A stretch of 64,000 nt of DNA from Candidatus Albibeggiatoa sp. nov. NOAA (GTDB taxonomy: Bacteria > Pseudomonadota > Gammaproteobacteria > Beggiatoales > Beggiatoaceae), in assembly GCA_025800385.1 (NCBI GenBank), contig JAOXRS010000012.1, positions 105,489 through 169,488 on the forward strand. Direction: 5' to 3'. Positions 36,433-45,430 of this stretch are shown piece after piece. Each line of letters begins with the position of its first letter. Position 1 is the stretch's first letter. The position numbers and the translations under genes are program-made. The notes under the pieces were generated by a model. The model was given only the letters and a program-made list of their open reading frames with translations. It was not told the DNA's origin and searched no databases.

Positions 36433-37674
36433 ATGTCGTTGGATGCAAAATGGGTTAATAAAATTCAAGTACTGGTTGCTTCTAACCCCAAACAAATGTC
36501 TGTAAATGAATATAGTTATATTGCTGAAAAAATTGCTTCTCTCGCACCCTGCAATTTACTTGTGTTTGGCTTAGGTAATGATAGCTTATTGTGGCAAGAA
36601 ATTAATACTGGTGGCAAAACTGTTTTTTTGGAAAATGATAAAAAGTGGTTTGATATTGTTAAAAATAAAAACCCAGACATCAATGCACATATTATTCATT
36701 ATAAAACAACGCTCAAAAACTGGGCTAATGATTTAATTGCAGCAAGTTTTGATCCGCATAGCTTGGAGCTTTTCTTACCCGCTGAAGTAAGTAATAGTGA
36801 TTGGCGTTGTATTATTGTTGATGCACCACCCGGTTATTCAGATAAACCAGGGAGATTACAAAGTATTCATGCTGCGTCAAAACTGGCCTATAAAAACCCA
36901 CATGGCCAACCCTGTGATATTTTTGCACATGATTGTAATCGCATACTTGAAAGTACGGCGACAGAATACTTCCTAAGTCACATTAATTTACAAACCCAAA
37001 TTGATAAAACACGGCATTACCAATTAATTGGGCACGATACGCCTTTGATGAAAAAAGCAATTTATACTGCTATGATCGACGATCGTGATAGCATTCCTAA
37101 ACCGCATTATATCAATGAAGATTATGATTATTTCCTATTTACCAATCAAGATATAAAAAGTGATTTCTGGAATATTATTAAGGTTGAAGGTAAGGGTATA
37201 AAACTAGCTCAACATATTAAAATCAGGCCAGATATTTACCTAAGTGATTATGATTTTAGTATATGGCTAGACAAGGATATTATCCAAACCTGTGATATTA
37301 ATAGTTTAACCAATTTATCCTACTATGATATGGCGACTATGAAACACCCTCAGCGAAACTGTATTTATCAGGAAGCCGCTGTTTCTACACAACAGAAGAA
37401 GGATGCTTTTGATACAATAAACAAGCAAGTCAGCCGATATAAAGCTCAAAATTATCCATTCAATCATGGGTTAATTGCATCTAATATTATATTTCGCTAT
37501 CACAATGATAAAGTCAAAAAACTGATGACATTATGGGATAATGAAGTGCAAACGTTTTCGTACCTAGATCAATTAAGCTTTAACTACTGTCTTGGAAAAA
37601 AAACGCTTAATTTGGCTTTATTGCCTTGGTCAATATTACAAACCCACTTCAGTTATATTCAATATAAAGACTAA
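36433..37674 (+). CDS. DUF579 methyltransferase-like / DUF616 glycosyltransferase-like fusion
   Basis: Two domains. Residues ~20-200 match DUF579, the family of plant glucuronoxylan 4-O-methyltransferases and IRX15: N-L-L-V-F-G-L-G-N-D-S-L-L-W (41-54), T-V-F-L-E-N-D-K-K-W (63-72), I-I-V-D-A-P-P-G-Y (127-135) with P-G-R-L-Q-S-I-H-A-A, and F-A-H-D-C-N-R (164-170). Residues ~208-395 match DUF616 (TOD1/MUCI70, glycosyltransferase-like): Y-D-Y-F-L-F-T-N (231-238), I-W-L-D-K-D (277-282, DxD-like), M-K-H-P-Q-R-N-C-I-Y-Q-E-A (303-315), Y-P-F-N-H-G-L-I-A-S-N (341-351) and D-Q-L-S-F (379-383). There is no signal peptide, so it acts in the cytoplasm. A sugar-adding and O-methylating enzyme is inferred. 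It is 6 nt before the GT-sulfotransferase gene, so they form an operon. Confidence 0.7.
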   Translation: MSLDAKWVNKIQVLVASNPKQMSVNEYSYIAEKIASLAPCNLLVFGLGNDSLLWQEINTGGKTVFLENDKKWFDIVKNKNPDINAHIIHYKTTLKNWANDLIAASFDPHSLELFLPAEVSNSDWRCIIVDAPPGYSDKPGRLQSIHAASKLAYKNPHGQPCDIFAHDCNRILESTATEYFLSHINLQTQIDKTRHYQLIGHDTPLMKKAIYTAMIDDRDSIPKPHYINEDYDYFLFTNQDIKSDFWNIIKVEGKGIKLAQHIKIRPDIYLSDYDFSIWLDKDIIQTCDINSLTNLSYYDMATMKHPQRNCIYQEAAVSTQQKKDAFDTINKQVSRYKAQNYPFNHGLIASNIIFRYHNDKVKKLMTLWDNEVQTFSYLDQLSFNYCLGKKTLNLALLPWSILQTHFSYIQYKD

Positions 37675-37680
37675 CATTTA

Positions 37681-39306
37681 ATGTCAAGCCAAGCATTCTC
37701 ATTACCTCAGCTATCTATTCCAAAAGATCAACATTTTAGTGTGACAGGTATTCAAGTTTTTACAGCTTGTGACCCTATTTATTTTCATGAATATGCCATT
37801 CCTTTAGCTTATTCTTTAAATACTAACTCTCCTAACAATGCTTTGCATTTACATATTTTTGGCTATGATTCTGTTGTCATCGATCACATATATATGCTCC
37901 AGCAGAGTTTGAAAAATACAACTATTACATGGAGCTATGAAAAAATTGAATTTCCTAATAGAGATAAAAAAACCGTTTATTGCTCCTGTGTACGCTTTAT
38001 CCGATTAAGCCAACTAATCCCTTTCTTTAACAAGCCTATTTTATCTTTAGATACAGATAGCTTGATTATTAGTTCAATCGATAATTTACCTAAAGATGTA
38101 GGAATGAATGAGCTTGCGCTTAGAATACGGTTAAACGCTAAAAAAATTGAGCATAAATTACTTGCCAGTACAATATATTTACAACCAACCCTACGTAGTC
38201 AGGCATTTTTTAAGCAGGCTGCGAATGCCATTTTTAAAGCAATGGATGCAGGTACCGCAAAGTGGTATTTAGATCAAGTAAGCTTTTATGAAGCACTAAA
38301 AAAAACACCGAATTTAAAAGTTCAAGATATCGCGCTAAAGTACGCAGATTTTAATTTTTCAGACGATGCTTGTATTTGGGCAGGAAAAGGTACTAAAAAA
38401 GAGCTGGACACACGATATAAACGTGCATTAGGTGTTTTTAGGAATCAAAGCATCTTAGATGAATGGCAAGGTGTTCCAAAAACGCAAATTCCCAATTTTG
38501 CCATTATTGGTGCAATGAAAGCAGGCACAACCAGTTTATATGCTTATCTTTCCGAACACCCTGATATTTATTTTTCTAACAAAGAGAAAGAACCAGGGTA
38601 TTTTTTACCCTATATGGAGCATAAAAGACGGCTTCAAAAAAATATTGGTGTTGATATACATTCTCGACAACAAGCTTTTCAAGTGTTAATGCCTGACTAT
38701 CAAGGCCAAAAAATGGTAGGAGATGCTTCTGTATATTACACACAATTGCCCTCAAAAGGACAAGGCTCTCATGCAATTATTCATGCCATACAACCCAATA
38801 TGAAGTTTATCTATGTGCTAAGGCATCCTATTGAACGAATTTTATCTCACTATTTTTATCATCTTGATGCTGCACAGGGAACAGCAAAAACAAACCCACA
38901 TCATCCACAAGCCAAAATAGGCGACATTGATTTCAATCAATATATTGAAGAAGGGCAACAAAATTTTATCCCAACAAGCCTATATGCTTTACAGCTTTCC
39001 AGCTTTTTTCCTCAATTTGCAAAATCACAATTCTTGATTCTCACATCAGAAGAGTTAAAACAACGCCCACATGAAACACTGAAAAAGACCTTTGAGTTTT
39101 TAAGTGTTGATAGCAGTTTTACATGCCAATTTTGTGATGTTCAGCACAACACTTCTTATTCAAAACAATCCCGACCTCAGCCCAAATTTAAACCTGAACT
39201 GTATCGAAAAATTTTGAAATTTGTATTAGAGGATGTTGCTAAATTAGAGCAAATGTTTGATAGAAAATTTGATTGGGATTTTTCTGAGCAAAAATATGTT
39301 GAATAA
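37681..39306 (+). CDS. GT8-like glycosyltransferase / sulfotransferase fusion
   Basis: Residues ~20-235 look like a nucleotide-diphospho-sugar transferase. They have an I-Q-V-F-T-A-C-D start, S-C-V-R-F-I-R-L (102-109), and D-T-D (124-126) in S-L-D-T-D-S-L-I, the metal-binding place of GT8-type enzymes. Residues ~270-535 are a PAPS-dependent sulfotransferase. The 5'-phosphosulfate loop is I-I-G-A-M-K-A-G-T-T-S-L (275-286) and the 3'-phosphate motif is Y-V-L-R-H-P-I-E-R-I-L-S-H-Y (378-391). G-D-A-S-V-Y-Y (347-353) is typical of heparan-type and bacterial sulfotransferases. No signal peptide or membrane helix is seen. It probably transfers a sugar and sulfates the product, or acts on one glycan twice. 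The acceptor is unknown. Confidence 0.75.
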   Translation: MSSQAFSLPQLSIPKDQHFSVTGIQVFTACDPIYFHEYAIPLAYSLNTNSPNNALHLHIFGYDSVVIDHIYMLQQSLKNTTITWSYEKIEFPNRDKKTVYCSCVRFIRLSQLIPFFNKPILSLDTDSLIISSIDNLPKDVGMNELALRIRLNAKKIEHKLLASTIYLQPTLRSQAFFKQAANAIFKAMDAGTAKWYLDQVSFYEALKKTPNLKVQDIALKYADFNFSDDACIWAGKGTKKELDTRYKRALGVFRNQSILDEWQGVPKTQIPNFAIIGAMKAGTTSLYAYLSEHPDIYFSNKEKEPGYFLPYMEHKRRLQKNIGVDIHSRQQAFQVLMPDYQGQKMVGDASVYYTQLPSKGQGSHAIIHAIQPNMKFIYVLRHPIERILSHYFYHLDAAQGTAKTNPHHPQAKIGDIDFNQYIEEGQQNFIPTSLYALQLSSFFPQFAKSQFLILTSEELKQRPHETLKKTFEFLSVDSSFTCQFCDVQHNTSYSKQSRPQPKFKPELYRKILKFVLEDVAKLEQMFDRKFDWDFSEQKYVE

Positions 39307-39695
39307 ATAATTCATATTCTTTTTCTCAAAAATATGACTTTTTATTGTCTAACAGCGAAATTTACCTTAAGTTTGTTTTAAAAAAGTGAAAAAGGGTAAA
39401 TATCCTACTGAAATACCTTGAATTTATAAGTTGGCTTCAATGTCGGAAATACAAATTTCTTCTTGTAGAATAGTGATTTTATCAGCTAATATTATAACTG
39501 TTCTTTATGGGTCATATTTGGTTCTAAAATTGCCTTACCTCATTTGAGTGACAATAGTTAGATAATGTAGACCATCTTTTTGCCATATTTTGCCTTTACA
39601 TTGTCATAGCTACCCCTTTTGATAGCCTAGCTTGCTGCTTATACTAGGTATTTATCAAGAATAATAATAAGAACAATTTATAGCGAGGTTTGATA
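39307..39695. other. Intergenic region, no gene seen
   Basis: About 390 AT-rich bases between the sulfotransferase gene and the sortase gene. I find no ORF over 30 codons with a ribosome site, no RNA gene, and no convincing terminator. The sortase promoter should lie in its right half. Confidence 0.4.
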
Positions 39696-40325
39696 ATGCG
39701 TACTCCAAAAAAAAGCACCAGTCGAGTTAAGATCATTGGAGGGAGTTTAATTCTCGGTTTATTCTTGGGAATTGGGTCTTGGCAGTTAGTTGAAAATACT
39801 GAAATTTCTGACTGGATGACACAAAATTTAATGCATACTGCTTGGTTGCGTACACAAGCCAGCGGAGAAAAAATTAAGCCGTGGCCGTGGGCGGAACTGT
39901 GGCCAATTGCGCGTTTAACCGTGCCTCACTTGAATACAGAACATATTGTTTTGGAACAAGAACGAAAGCAAGTCGTGCCTGCAATGGGTTTAAGTTATTT
40001 AAAAAGCAGTGTGCTACCGGGTGAAGTGGGTAATACAGTTTTAGGCGCACATCCCAGTTTATATTTTTCATTTCTTAGTGCATTAAAGCCTAATGATATT
40101 TTAGTGTTAGAATCTCCCCGCACAGGAAAATGGCACTATCGCGTACATGACACCAAAGTGGTTAATAAATCTGACACAGGATTATTAGAACCAGGGTTAA
40201 AACGTCGCTTGATTCTTGTTAGTTGTTATCGTTGTAATGAACAAGAGAAGCCAGAACCTCAACAAAATAGCTTGCGTTATGTCGTGATTGCAGAAGAAGA
40301 TGACAGATTGTCTAACGGACTGTAA
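39696..40325 (+). CDS. Class GN sortase
   Basis: Membrane-bound transpeptidase of the group found in Gram-negative bacteria. ATG 39696 is chosen because GCGAGG (39683-39688) is 7 nt before it. One N-terminal membrane helix (about 14-34) is followed by P-W-P-W-A-E-L-W-P-I-A-R-L (64-76), the GN-sortase signature. Catalytic residues are visible: His in V-L-G-A-H-P-S (usual form G-H-R-D/N-T is changed), Cys in L-V-S-C-Y-R-C, and Arg in L-R-Y-V-V. The typical partner, a VIT/VWA protein with a sorting tail, is not next to it. The convergent neighbour is a VWA protein but shows no sorting signal. Confidence 0.82.
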   Translation: MRTPKKSTSRVKIIGGSLILGLFLGIGSWQLVENTEISDWMTQNLMHTAWLRTQASGEKIKPWPWAELWPIARLTVPHLNTEHIVLEQERKQVVPAMGLSYLKSSVLPGEVGNTVLGAHPSLYFSFLSALKPNDILVLESPRTGKWHYRVHDTKVVNKSDTGLLEPGLKRRLILVSCYRCNEQEKPEPQQNSLRYVVIAEEDDRLSNGL

Positions 40326-40425
40326 ACATCTTGACTTGGTTAAGGTAGGAAACCAATAAATTGCATTGTTTATCTTTAAAGATATATCCAGATTGATTTA
40401 ATAGATAAAGTCATCTCAATTAAAA

Positions 40426-40458
40426 ACTTCCCAACCTAATATCACTAAGCTAGGAAGT
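40426..40458. terminator. Inverted repeat between sortase and VWA genes
   Basis: ACTTCC (40426-40431) and GGAAGT (40453-40458), with an inner CTA/TAG pairing and a preceding A-run, lie between convergent stops. The A-run on the left favours termination of the minus-strand gene. Confidence 0.5.
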
Positions 40459-40471
40459 GTCTATTCAAGTG

Positions 40472-42139
40472 CTAAAAGAATGTGGCAATTTCCTGAAATA
40501 CAACACTAATATCCGTTGTTTCTGCAGAATAAGCTTTACTAAAAGCGGCTTTGGCAATTTGCCTTAAAACAGACATTTCTGCATTACTTCCATAAGCAAT
40601 AGGATAAACTCCAATCTCCGCATTTGACTGACTCATTTTTTCCAATAAGCTTTCTAATGTTGCATTCTTGCTGTGCCCATCAGCTCCATCACTTAACACA
40701 ACAATCGCCGAAATACTGTCACTTGTTCGATTATTTAACATGTATTCGTACGCCTCATCAACGGCATCATATAAAGCTGTACCACCACTGGTTTGAATGG
40801 TATGTAATACGTGTTCAAAAAACGGTCGATCAGATTCTAAATTTTGCTGTTTTCCTAACCAATTTAATTTGTGATTAAATAACAGTAAAGATAATTTATC
40901 TTCTGGTCGTAGCATATTGAGTAAATCAAACGCCCCTTGTTGTGCAAACTTAATTTTATCTTGGCCTTTCATACTGCCAGAAATATCAAATACCAATAGA
41001 ATATCAGCATGTTTCTTATTCTTTTGCCATACAGTGAGTAATTTTTCCATCACTTTTGCTTGCGGAATAGGCAAGATAGTTTGTGGCTGTTTGGGATCAA
41101 CACCGTGGGCTTTATCGAATGGTGCATGTAATGGCACATCTAAGTTTGCGGGTCTTAAACCATATTCTTGCGCCTTATTTTGTTGATTGGGTGCTAATAA
41201 ATAATCAGTAAATACTTTTGCGGCGGCACGATGCTTCTCATCAACCCAACTACGTTCAACAATACCAATGGGGTGATCGCTCCAGAATGTACCTTCTTTT
41301 GGATAAATTGCAACAATAGGTTGTTTTAAATCATATTCAGGCAAATAAGATTCAATCACCATATTTTCATATAAAACGACTGCATTTAATAATTCAGAGC
41401 CGCCACCAAACATTTTTTTACTAAAGAAGCCTGTTGAACGGCCATAATGAATAACTGAGCTTTCAATCGCTTGGATAAAATTTTGAGTTTTCTGTTTATT
41501 GACATCTTTCATTTTTAACACACGGCTTTTACCCGCACCTGCATACGCCTCTGCCAATACGGAAAGCATACCGCTATTGCTGTACTCAGGATGGGTATGA
41601 CCGAACTTAAATTCGCCCCATTCAGGATGCCCAAACTCTCCCCAGCCATTTTCACTGGTTGCTAATTTAAAAATTTCTTCCCAGCCAATCAACTTATCAG
41701 GCCAGCCTAATGCTTCCGCCATCGGTTGCCACATGGCAATAACTACAGGGGAAAGTACTAAATTATGTGCTTCGGTTACAATCGGTTGCTGGGCTTTGCT
41801 TTTTGCTCGCTCGTTATACAGTTCAATAAAAATATTCGATGCGGGGCTAACAAGGTGTGGTCTGTGCTCACCATCAACCAACATTTGCATCATTTCACCT
41901 GAACCCATTGCTTTTGCTTTGACCTGCACAATGAACTTTTTATCTTTATCGCCTAATTTGGCCTCGTTAAAAGCGGGAATCATTTCATCGAGCCAAGCCT
42001 GCTTTTCTGAACTATAAACCAGTTCTAACTCAATCGTTTCAGTTTTGCCGAAAAAACCTAAAAAAGCGTAACTTGTCTGTGAAATACTGACGAGAAACAG
42101 AAATAGTAAACTATAGTGTAAATGTTTAAAAAGCGACAT
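40472..42139 (-). CDS. Periplasmic substrate-binding plus VWA-domain protein
   Basis: The signal peptide covers about residues 1-25 (ends S-Y-A). Residues ~35-345 are an ABC-type extracellular solute-binding fold (L-V-Y-S-S-E-K-Q-A-W-L near 40; P-L-I-N-type S-G-M-L-S-V-L-A near 195). Residues ~375-550 form a von Willebrand A domain with a complete MIDAS: D-I-S-G-S-M, the Thr in G-G-T-A-L-Y-D-A, and the Asp in V-L-S-D-G-A-D-G. The same fusion occurs in other proteobacteria but its role is not established; it may sense a ligand and bind a partner in a metal-dependent way. It ends in E-I-A-T-F-F without a sortase motif or membrane anchor. Confidence 0.82.
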   Translation of the reverse strand: MSLFKHLHYSLLFLFLVSISQTSYAFLGFFGKTETIELELVYSSEKQAWLDEMIPAFNEAKLGDKDKKFIVQVKAKAMGSGEMMQMLVDGEHRPHLVSPASNIFIELYNERAKSKAQQPIVTEAHNLVLSPVVIAMWQPMAEALGWPDKLIGWEEIFKLATSENGWGEFGHPEWGEFKFGHTHPEYSNSGMLSVLAEAYAGAGKSRVLKMKDVNKQKTQNFIQAIESSVIHYGRSTGFFSKKMFGGGSELLNAVVLYENMVIESYLPEYDLKQPIVAIYPKEGTFWSDHPIGIVERSWVDEKHRAAAKVFTDYLLAPNQQNKAQEYGLRPANLDVPLHAPFDKAHGVDPKQPQTILPIPQAKVMEKLLTVWQKNKKHADILLVFDISGSMKGQDKIKFAQQGAFDLLNMLRPEDKLSLLLFNHKLNWLGKQQNLESDRPFFEHVLHTIQTSGGTALYDAVDEAYEYMLNNRTSDSISAIVVLSDGADGHSKNATLESLLEKMSQSNAEIGVYPIAYGSNAEMSVLRQIAKAAFSKAYSAETTDISVVFQEIATFF

Positions 42140-42399
42140 AATTGACTCCTTTAGTATGGTATTTTGTTATTTTACTACAAACTTGGTAGACAAGCCGTAT
42201 CATAAGCAATATTTTTACCGTGTAAGGCCTTGGCTTTTCATAAAATTAACCCAGTTTTATAGACTTATCATACTGATTTGTTAGACTGCAACCAAACCAA
42301 AATACTTATAAAAACAAAATCATTCAAAGGAGCGCGAGCTTTTAATGCTTGCAAAGGAAGAGACCACATTGACCATTGGTTTTTTTAGAGGGAATTGAC

Positions 42400-43941
42400 T
42401 TGAGTACTGTATCACGCTTAGAAATAATGGACACGACGCTACGAGACGGCGAGCAAATGCAAAATGTCTCTTATACAGCCGAAGAAAAATTGACTTTATC
42501 CAAAATTTTATTGACCGAAGTCAAAGTCGACCGCTTAGAAATTACCTCAGCACGGGTATCAGAAGGCGAGAAAAAAACCGTTCAAAAAATCTTGCATTGG
42601 GCACAGGATGCGGGCTTTGCCGATAGATTTGAAATTTTAAGTTTTATTGATGGTGACCGTTCGGTGAAATGGGCACAATCAGTAGGGATTCAACGTTTAA
42701 ATCTATTGACCAAAGGTTCATATAAACACTGTTCAGAACAATTACGCAAAACCCCAGAACAACATATTGATGATATTCGCGCCACAGTAAATGCAATTGC
42801 TGAAAATGGATTACAGGCCAATGTCTATTTAGAAGATTTTTCCAATGGTATTAAAGACTCTCCACAATATGTATTTGATTTAATTGAAGCCTTGAATGAA
42901 TTACCTGTGCAGCGGATTTTATTGCCTGATACTTTGGGTATTTTCAACCCATTTCAAACGTATGAATATGTTAGCCAAGTAATTCAGCGTTACCCTGATA
43001 CCCATTTTGAATTCCATCCACATAATGATTATGGTGTAGGTACAGCAAATGCGTTGGCAGCGGCGAAAGCTGGGGTGAAAGGGATTCATGCAACAGTTAA
43101 TGGCATGGGCGAACGTGCGGGTAATGCGCCATTAGATGAAGTGGTGATTTCGATTCGGGACTTTTTAGATGTTGACATCAATATCGATGAAACCAAGTTG
43201 CATAAAGTCTCACAATATGTGGAAATGTTTTCTGGTCAACGCATGGCACATAACAAGCCAATTTACGGTAAAAATGTGTTTACACAAACGGCAGGCATTC
43301 ATGCAGATGGTGATAAAAAAGGTCAATTATATTCTAATCCGCTGAAACCTGAGCGTTTTAACCGAAAAACTAAATATGCGCTAGGCAAACTGTCTGGAAA
43401 AGCCAACTTAGACATGTGCTTGCGTGAGTTAGATATTGAAATCAGTGAAGAAGAAAAACAAGTTTTACTACAAAAAATCATTGAGCTGGGCGACAAAAAA
43501 GAAGTTATCACAATTGAAGACTTGCCATATTTGATTTTAGATGTGTTTGAGATGCCAGAAAATCGGCCTTTCAAATTGTTGTACTGCTCAATCAATTCTA
43601 CGTATCAATTAAAGCCTGTCGCTGCGATTAAATGTGCTTATCATGATCGGGTGGTTGAAGCGTATTCGCACGGAAATGGTGGCTATGATGCGTTTATGAA
43701 TGCGTTGCAAGAGGCCTTATTTGAGTTTAATATTCCGATGCCTCAATTGTTAGATTATAGTGTGACAATTCCTCCCGGTGGGCAAACCAATGCGTTAGTA
43801 CAAGCTGCAATTTCTTGGCGGATTAAGAAAAATGGCAAGCCGTTAACGGTTACCACACGTGGGGTTGATCCTGACCAGAATATGGCCGCGATTGAAGCAA
43901 CGGTGAAAATGATTAATACAATTATTTCTCATACCTTATAA
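42400..43941 (+). CDS. 2-isopropylmalate synthase-like protein (LeuA family)
   Basis: An alpha-acyl transferase of the HMGL-like TIM-barrel family. TTG 42400 is chosen as start since AGAGGGA (42387-42393) lies 6 nt before it and M-D-T-T-L-R-D-G-E-Q follows soon after. Further motifs are L-L-P-D-T-L-G-I-F-N-P, E-F-H-P-H-N-D-Y-G-V-G-T-A-N (metal His-x-His) and N-G-M-G-E-R-A-G-N-A-P-L. The C-terminal ~125 residues are a LeuA allosteric-type domain. At 513 residues it is closest to the second type of isopropylmalate synthase. Citramalate or homocitrate synthesis cannot be ruled out. No other leucine genes adjoin. Confidence 0.8.
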   Translation: MSTVSRLEIMDTTLRDGEQMQNVSYTAEEKLTLSKILLTEVKVDRLEITSARVSEGEKKTVQKILHWAQDAGFADRFEILSFIDGDRSVKWAQSVGIQRLNLLTKGSYKHCSEQLRKTPEQHIDDIRATVNAIAENGLQANVYLEDFSNGIKDSPQYVFDLIEALNELPVQRILLPDTLGIFNPFQTYEYVSQVIQRYPDTHFEFHPHNDYGVGTANALAAAKAGVKGIHATVNGMGERAGNAPLDEVVISIRDFLDVDINIDETKLHKVSQYVEMFSGQRMAHNKPIYGKNVFTQTAGIHADGDKKGQLYSNPLKPERFNRKTKYALGKLSGKANLDMCLRELDIEISEEEKQVLLQKIIELGDKKEVITIEDLPYLILDVFEMPENRPFKLLYCSINSTYQLKPVAAIKCAYHDRVVEAYSHGNGGYDAFMNALQEALFEFNIPMPQLLDYSVTIPPGGQTNALVQAAISWRIKKNGKPLTVTTRGVDPDQNMAAIEATVKMINTIISHTL

Positions 43942-43974
43942 AAGGGCAGTGATTGCATCAGTCGTTTTTTATGC

Positions 43975-44037
43975 AGGACTAGCGGTCTTCTTTATATCAA
44001 TTGTTAATATGTAAATGATGGCAAGACTGCCAGTCCT
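43975..44037. repeat. Long inverted repeat with flanking direct repeats after leuA-like gene
   Basis: The arms AGGACTAGCGGTCTT (43975-43989) and AAGACTGCCAGTCCT (44023-44037) pair over 15 bases with two imperfect positions. The TATAAAAGGGCAGTGATTGC segment starting at 43938 is repeated imperfectly from 44037 (TATAAAAGGTGAGTGATAGC), flanking the hairpin. It may act as a bidirectional terminator between convergent genes, or be a small mobile repeat. Confidence 0.65.
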
Positions 44038-44080
44038 ATAAAAGGTGAGTGATAGCAAACAGTTTATTTTACGTGATTTA

Positions 44081-45370
44081 TTAAGGTAATTCCCCATCTA
44101 ATGCGGTAAGAAATACAACAATATCTTTGACTTCATCATCGGTTAAAGCCTGATTGCTGGATTCAAAGAGTTGTTGTGCTTCATGAGACCAGTACAAGGT
44201 TTTATCATCCGTCGCTTGATTGCTTAAAGTTTGATTGAGTTGCACCCGTCCCATAATCCGTACCGCCTCTTCTAAGCTGTCCACTGACCCATTGTGAAAA
44301 TACGGCGCAGTTCGATTTACATTACGCAATGAAGGAATCCGCCACACACCACGCTCCACATCAGCAAAACGTTGCGACGCGCCTAAATCATCGGCTAGGT
44401 TATATTTTTTCTCGTACTCTGTATTCGCTACTGTGGGGAAAATTCGATAAGCACTATTATCACTGCCAATACTTGCGCCGCTAAAATTCGCCCCTGAATG
44501 ACATAAAATACAACCTGTAGATTCAAACAATGCCATACCCCTTAATTGTTGCGCATTCAGTGCATCAGCATCACCTTTAACAAAACGATCATAAGCTGAA
44601 TTTGGCGTAATTAAAGTACGTTCATAAGCGGCAATGGCTTTGGCAATGTTGTCAATTGTGATATTAGGTGAGTTGGGAAACACTTGGGCAAAACCTTGGC
44701 GATATGTTTCAATACTTTGCACTTTTTCAACAACGGCATTGAGCGAAGACATGCCCATTTCAATTGGATTTATTAAAGGAGCTATAGCTTGTTGTTCCAA
44801 AGAGTTGGCACGACCATCCCAAAATAGTGCCCGTTGGAAAGCAGCATTTAACACGGTTGGTGCATTGCGCTGTCCTTGTTGTCCATGAATCCCAATTGAA
44901 CTTGATAAACCATCACTTCCGCCTTTTTGTTCTGATAATTCATGACATGATGCACAGGACAATGAACCATCAGCGGATAAACGTTTGTCAAAAAATAATT
45001 GTTTACCTAACGCGACCTTTTCGGGTGCAGTTGGGTTATTTGTAGGCGCAGGCGCAACATTGGGCAAAGCCTCCCATACATAAGCTTCCGTCTTAATCGG
45101 TGCGGGTTTTAAATACAATAAATTCGTTGATTGCGTTACATATTGCTGCGTCGGTAAACTTTGTAAAATCGGTTGAGCAAAACTATCAAAGGTCATAACA
45201 AAGGCAATTTTAAAACTAAACGTAATTACTCCCAAACCCATGGCAATACCTAGTAACCATTTTTTCTGATAGTGGGGAGCAAGTTCACGCACAATACCAA
45301 TTAAGATAAATACCCCAGCAATAATGGCAACCAGTCCGAAAGCGATAAATTGTGAAACATGTGCACTCAT
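44081..45370 (-). CDS. Di-heme cytochrome c peroxidase family protein, membrane-anchored
   Basis: Belongs to the CcpA/MauG di-heme family, which reduces H2O2 in the periplasm or oxidises protein substrates. Heme motifs are C-A-S-C-H (139-143) and C-I-L-C-H (287-291). L-G-K-Q-L-F-F-D-K-R-L-S-x-D-G-S-L-S precedes the first, and A-P-Y-F-H-N-G-S-V-x-x-L-E-E-A-V lies near 365-385 as in the family. The N-terminus has two hydrophobic stretches (about 6-28 and 38-62) rather than a simple signal peptide, so it is probably membrane bound. It is 60 nt downstream of a small DUF2892 gene in the same unit, with a LysR regulator divergent. Confidence 0.9.
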   Translation of the reverse strand: MSAHVSQFIAFGLVAIIAGVFILIGIVRELAPHYQKKWLLGIAMGLGVITFSFKIAFVMTFDSFAQPILQSLPTQQYVTQSTNLLYLKPAPIKTEAYVWEALPNVAPAPTNNPTAPEKVALGKQLFFDKRLSADGSLSCASCHELSEQKGGSDGLSSSIGIHGQQGQRNAPTVLNAAFQRALFWDGRANSLEQQAIAPLINPIEMGMSSLNAVVEKVQSIETYRQGFAQVFPNSPNITIDNIAKAIAAYERTLITPNSAYDRFVKGDADALNAQQLRGMALFESTGCILCHSGANFSGASIGSDNSAYRIFPTVANTEYEKKYNLADDLGASQRFADVERGVWRIPSLRNVNRTAPYFHNGSVDSLEEAVRIMGRVQLNQTLSNQATDDKTLYWSHEAQQLFESSNQALTDDEVKDIVVFLTALDGELP

Positions 45371-45430
45371 GAGGATTCTCCAAAAAAATGAGCCAATGGG
45401 CGGCGACTCTCATTGACTCTCAGGGGATTT

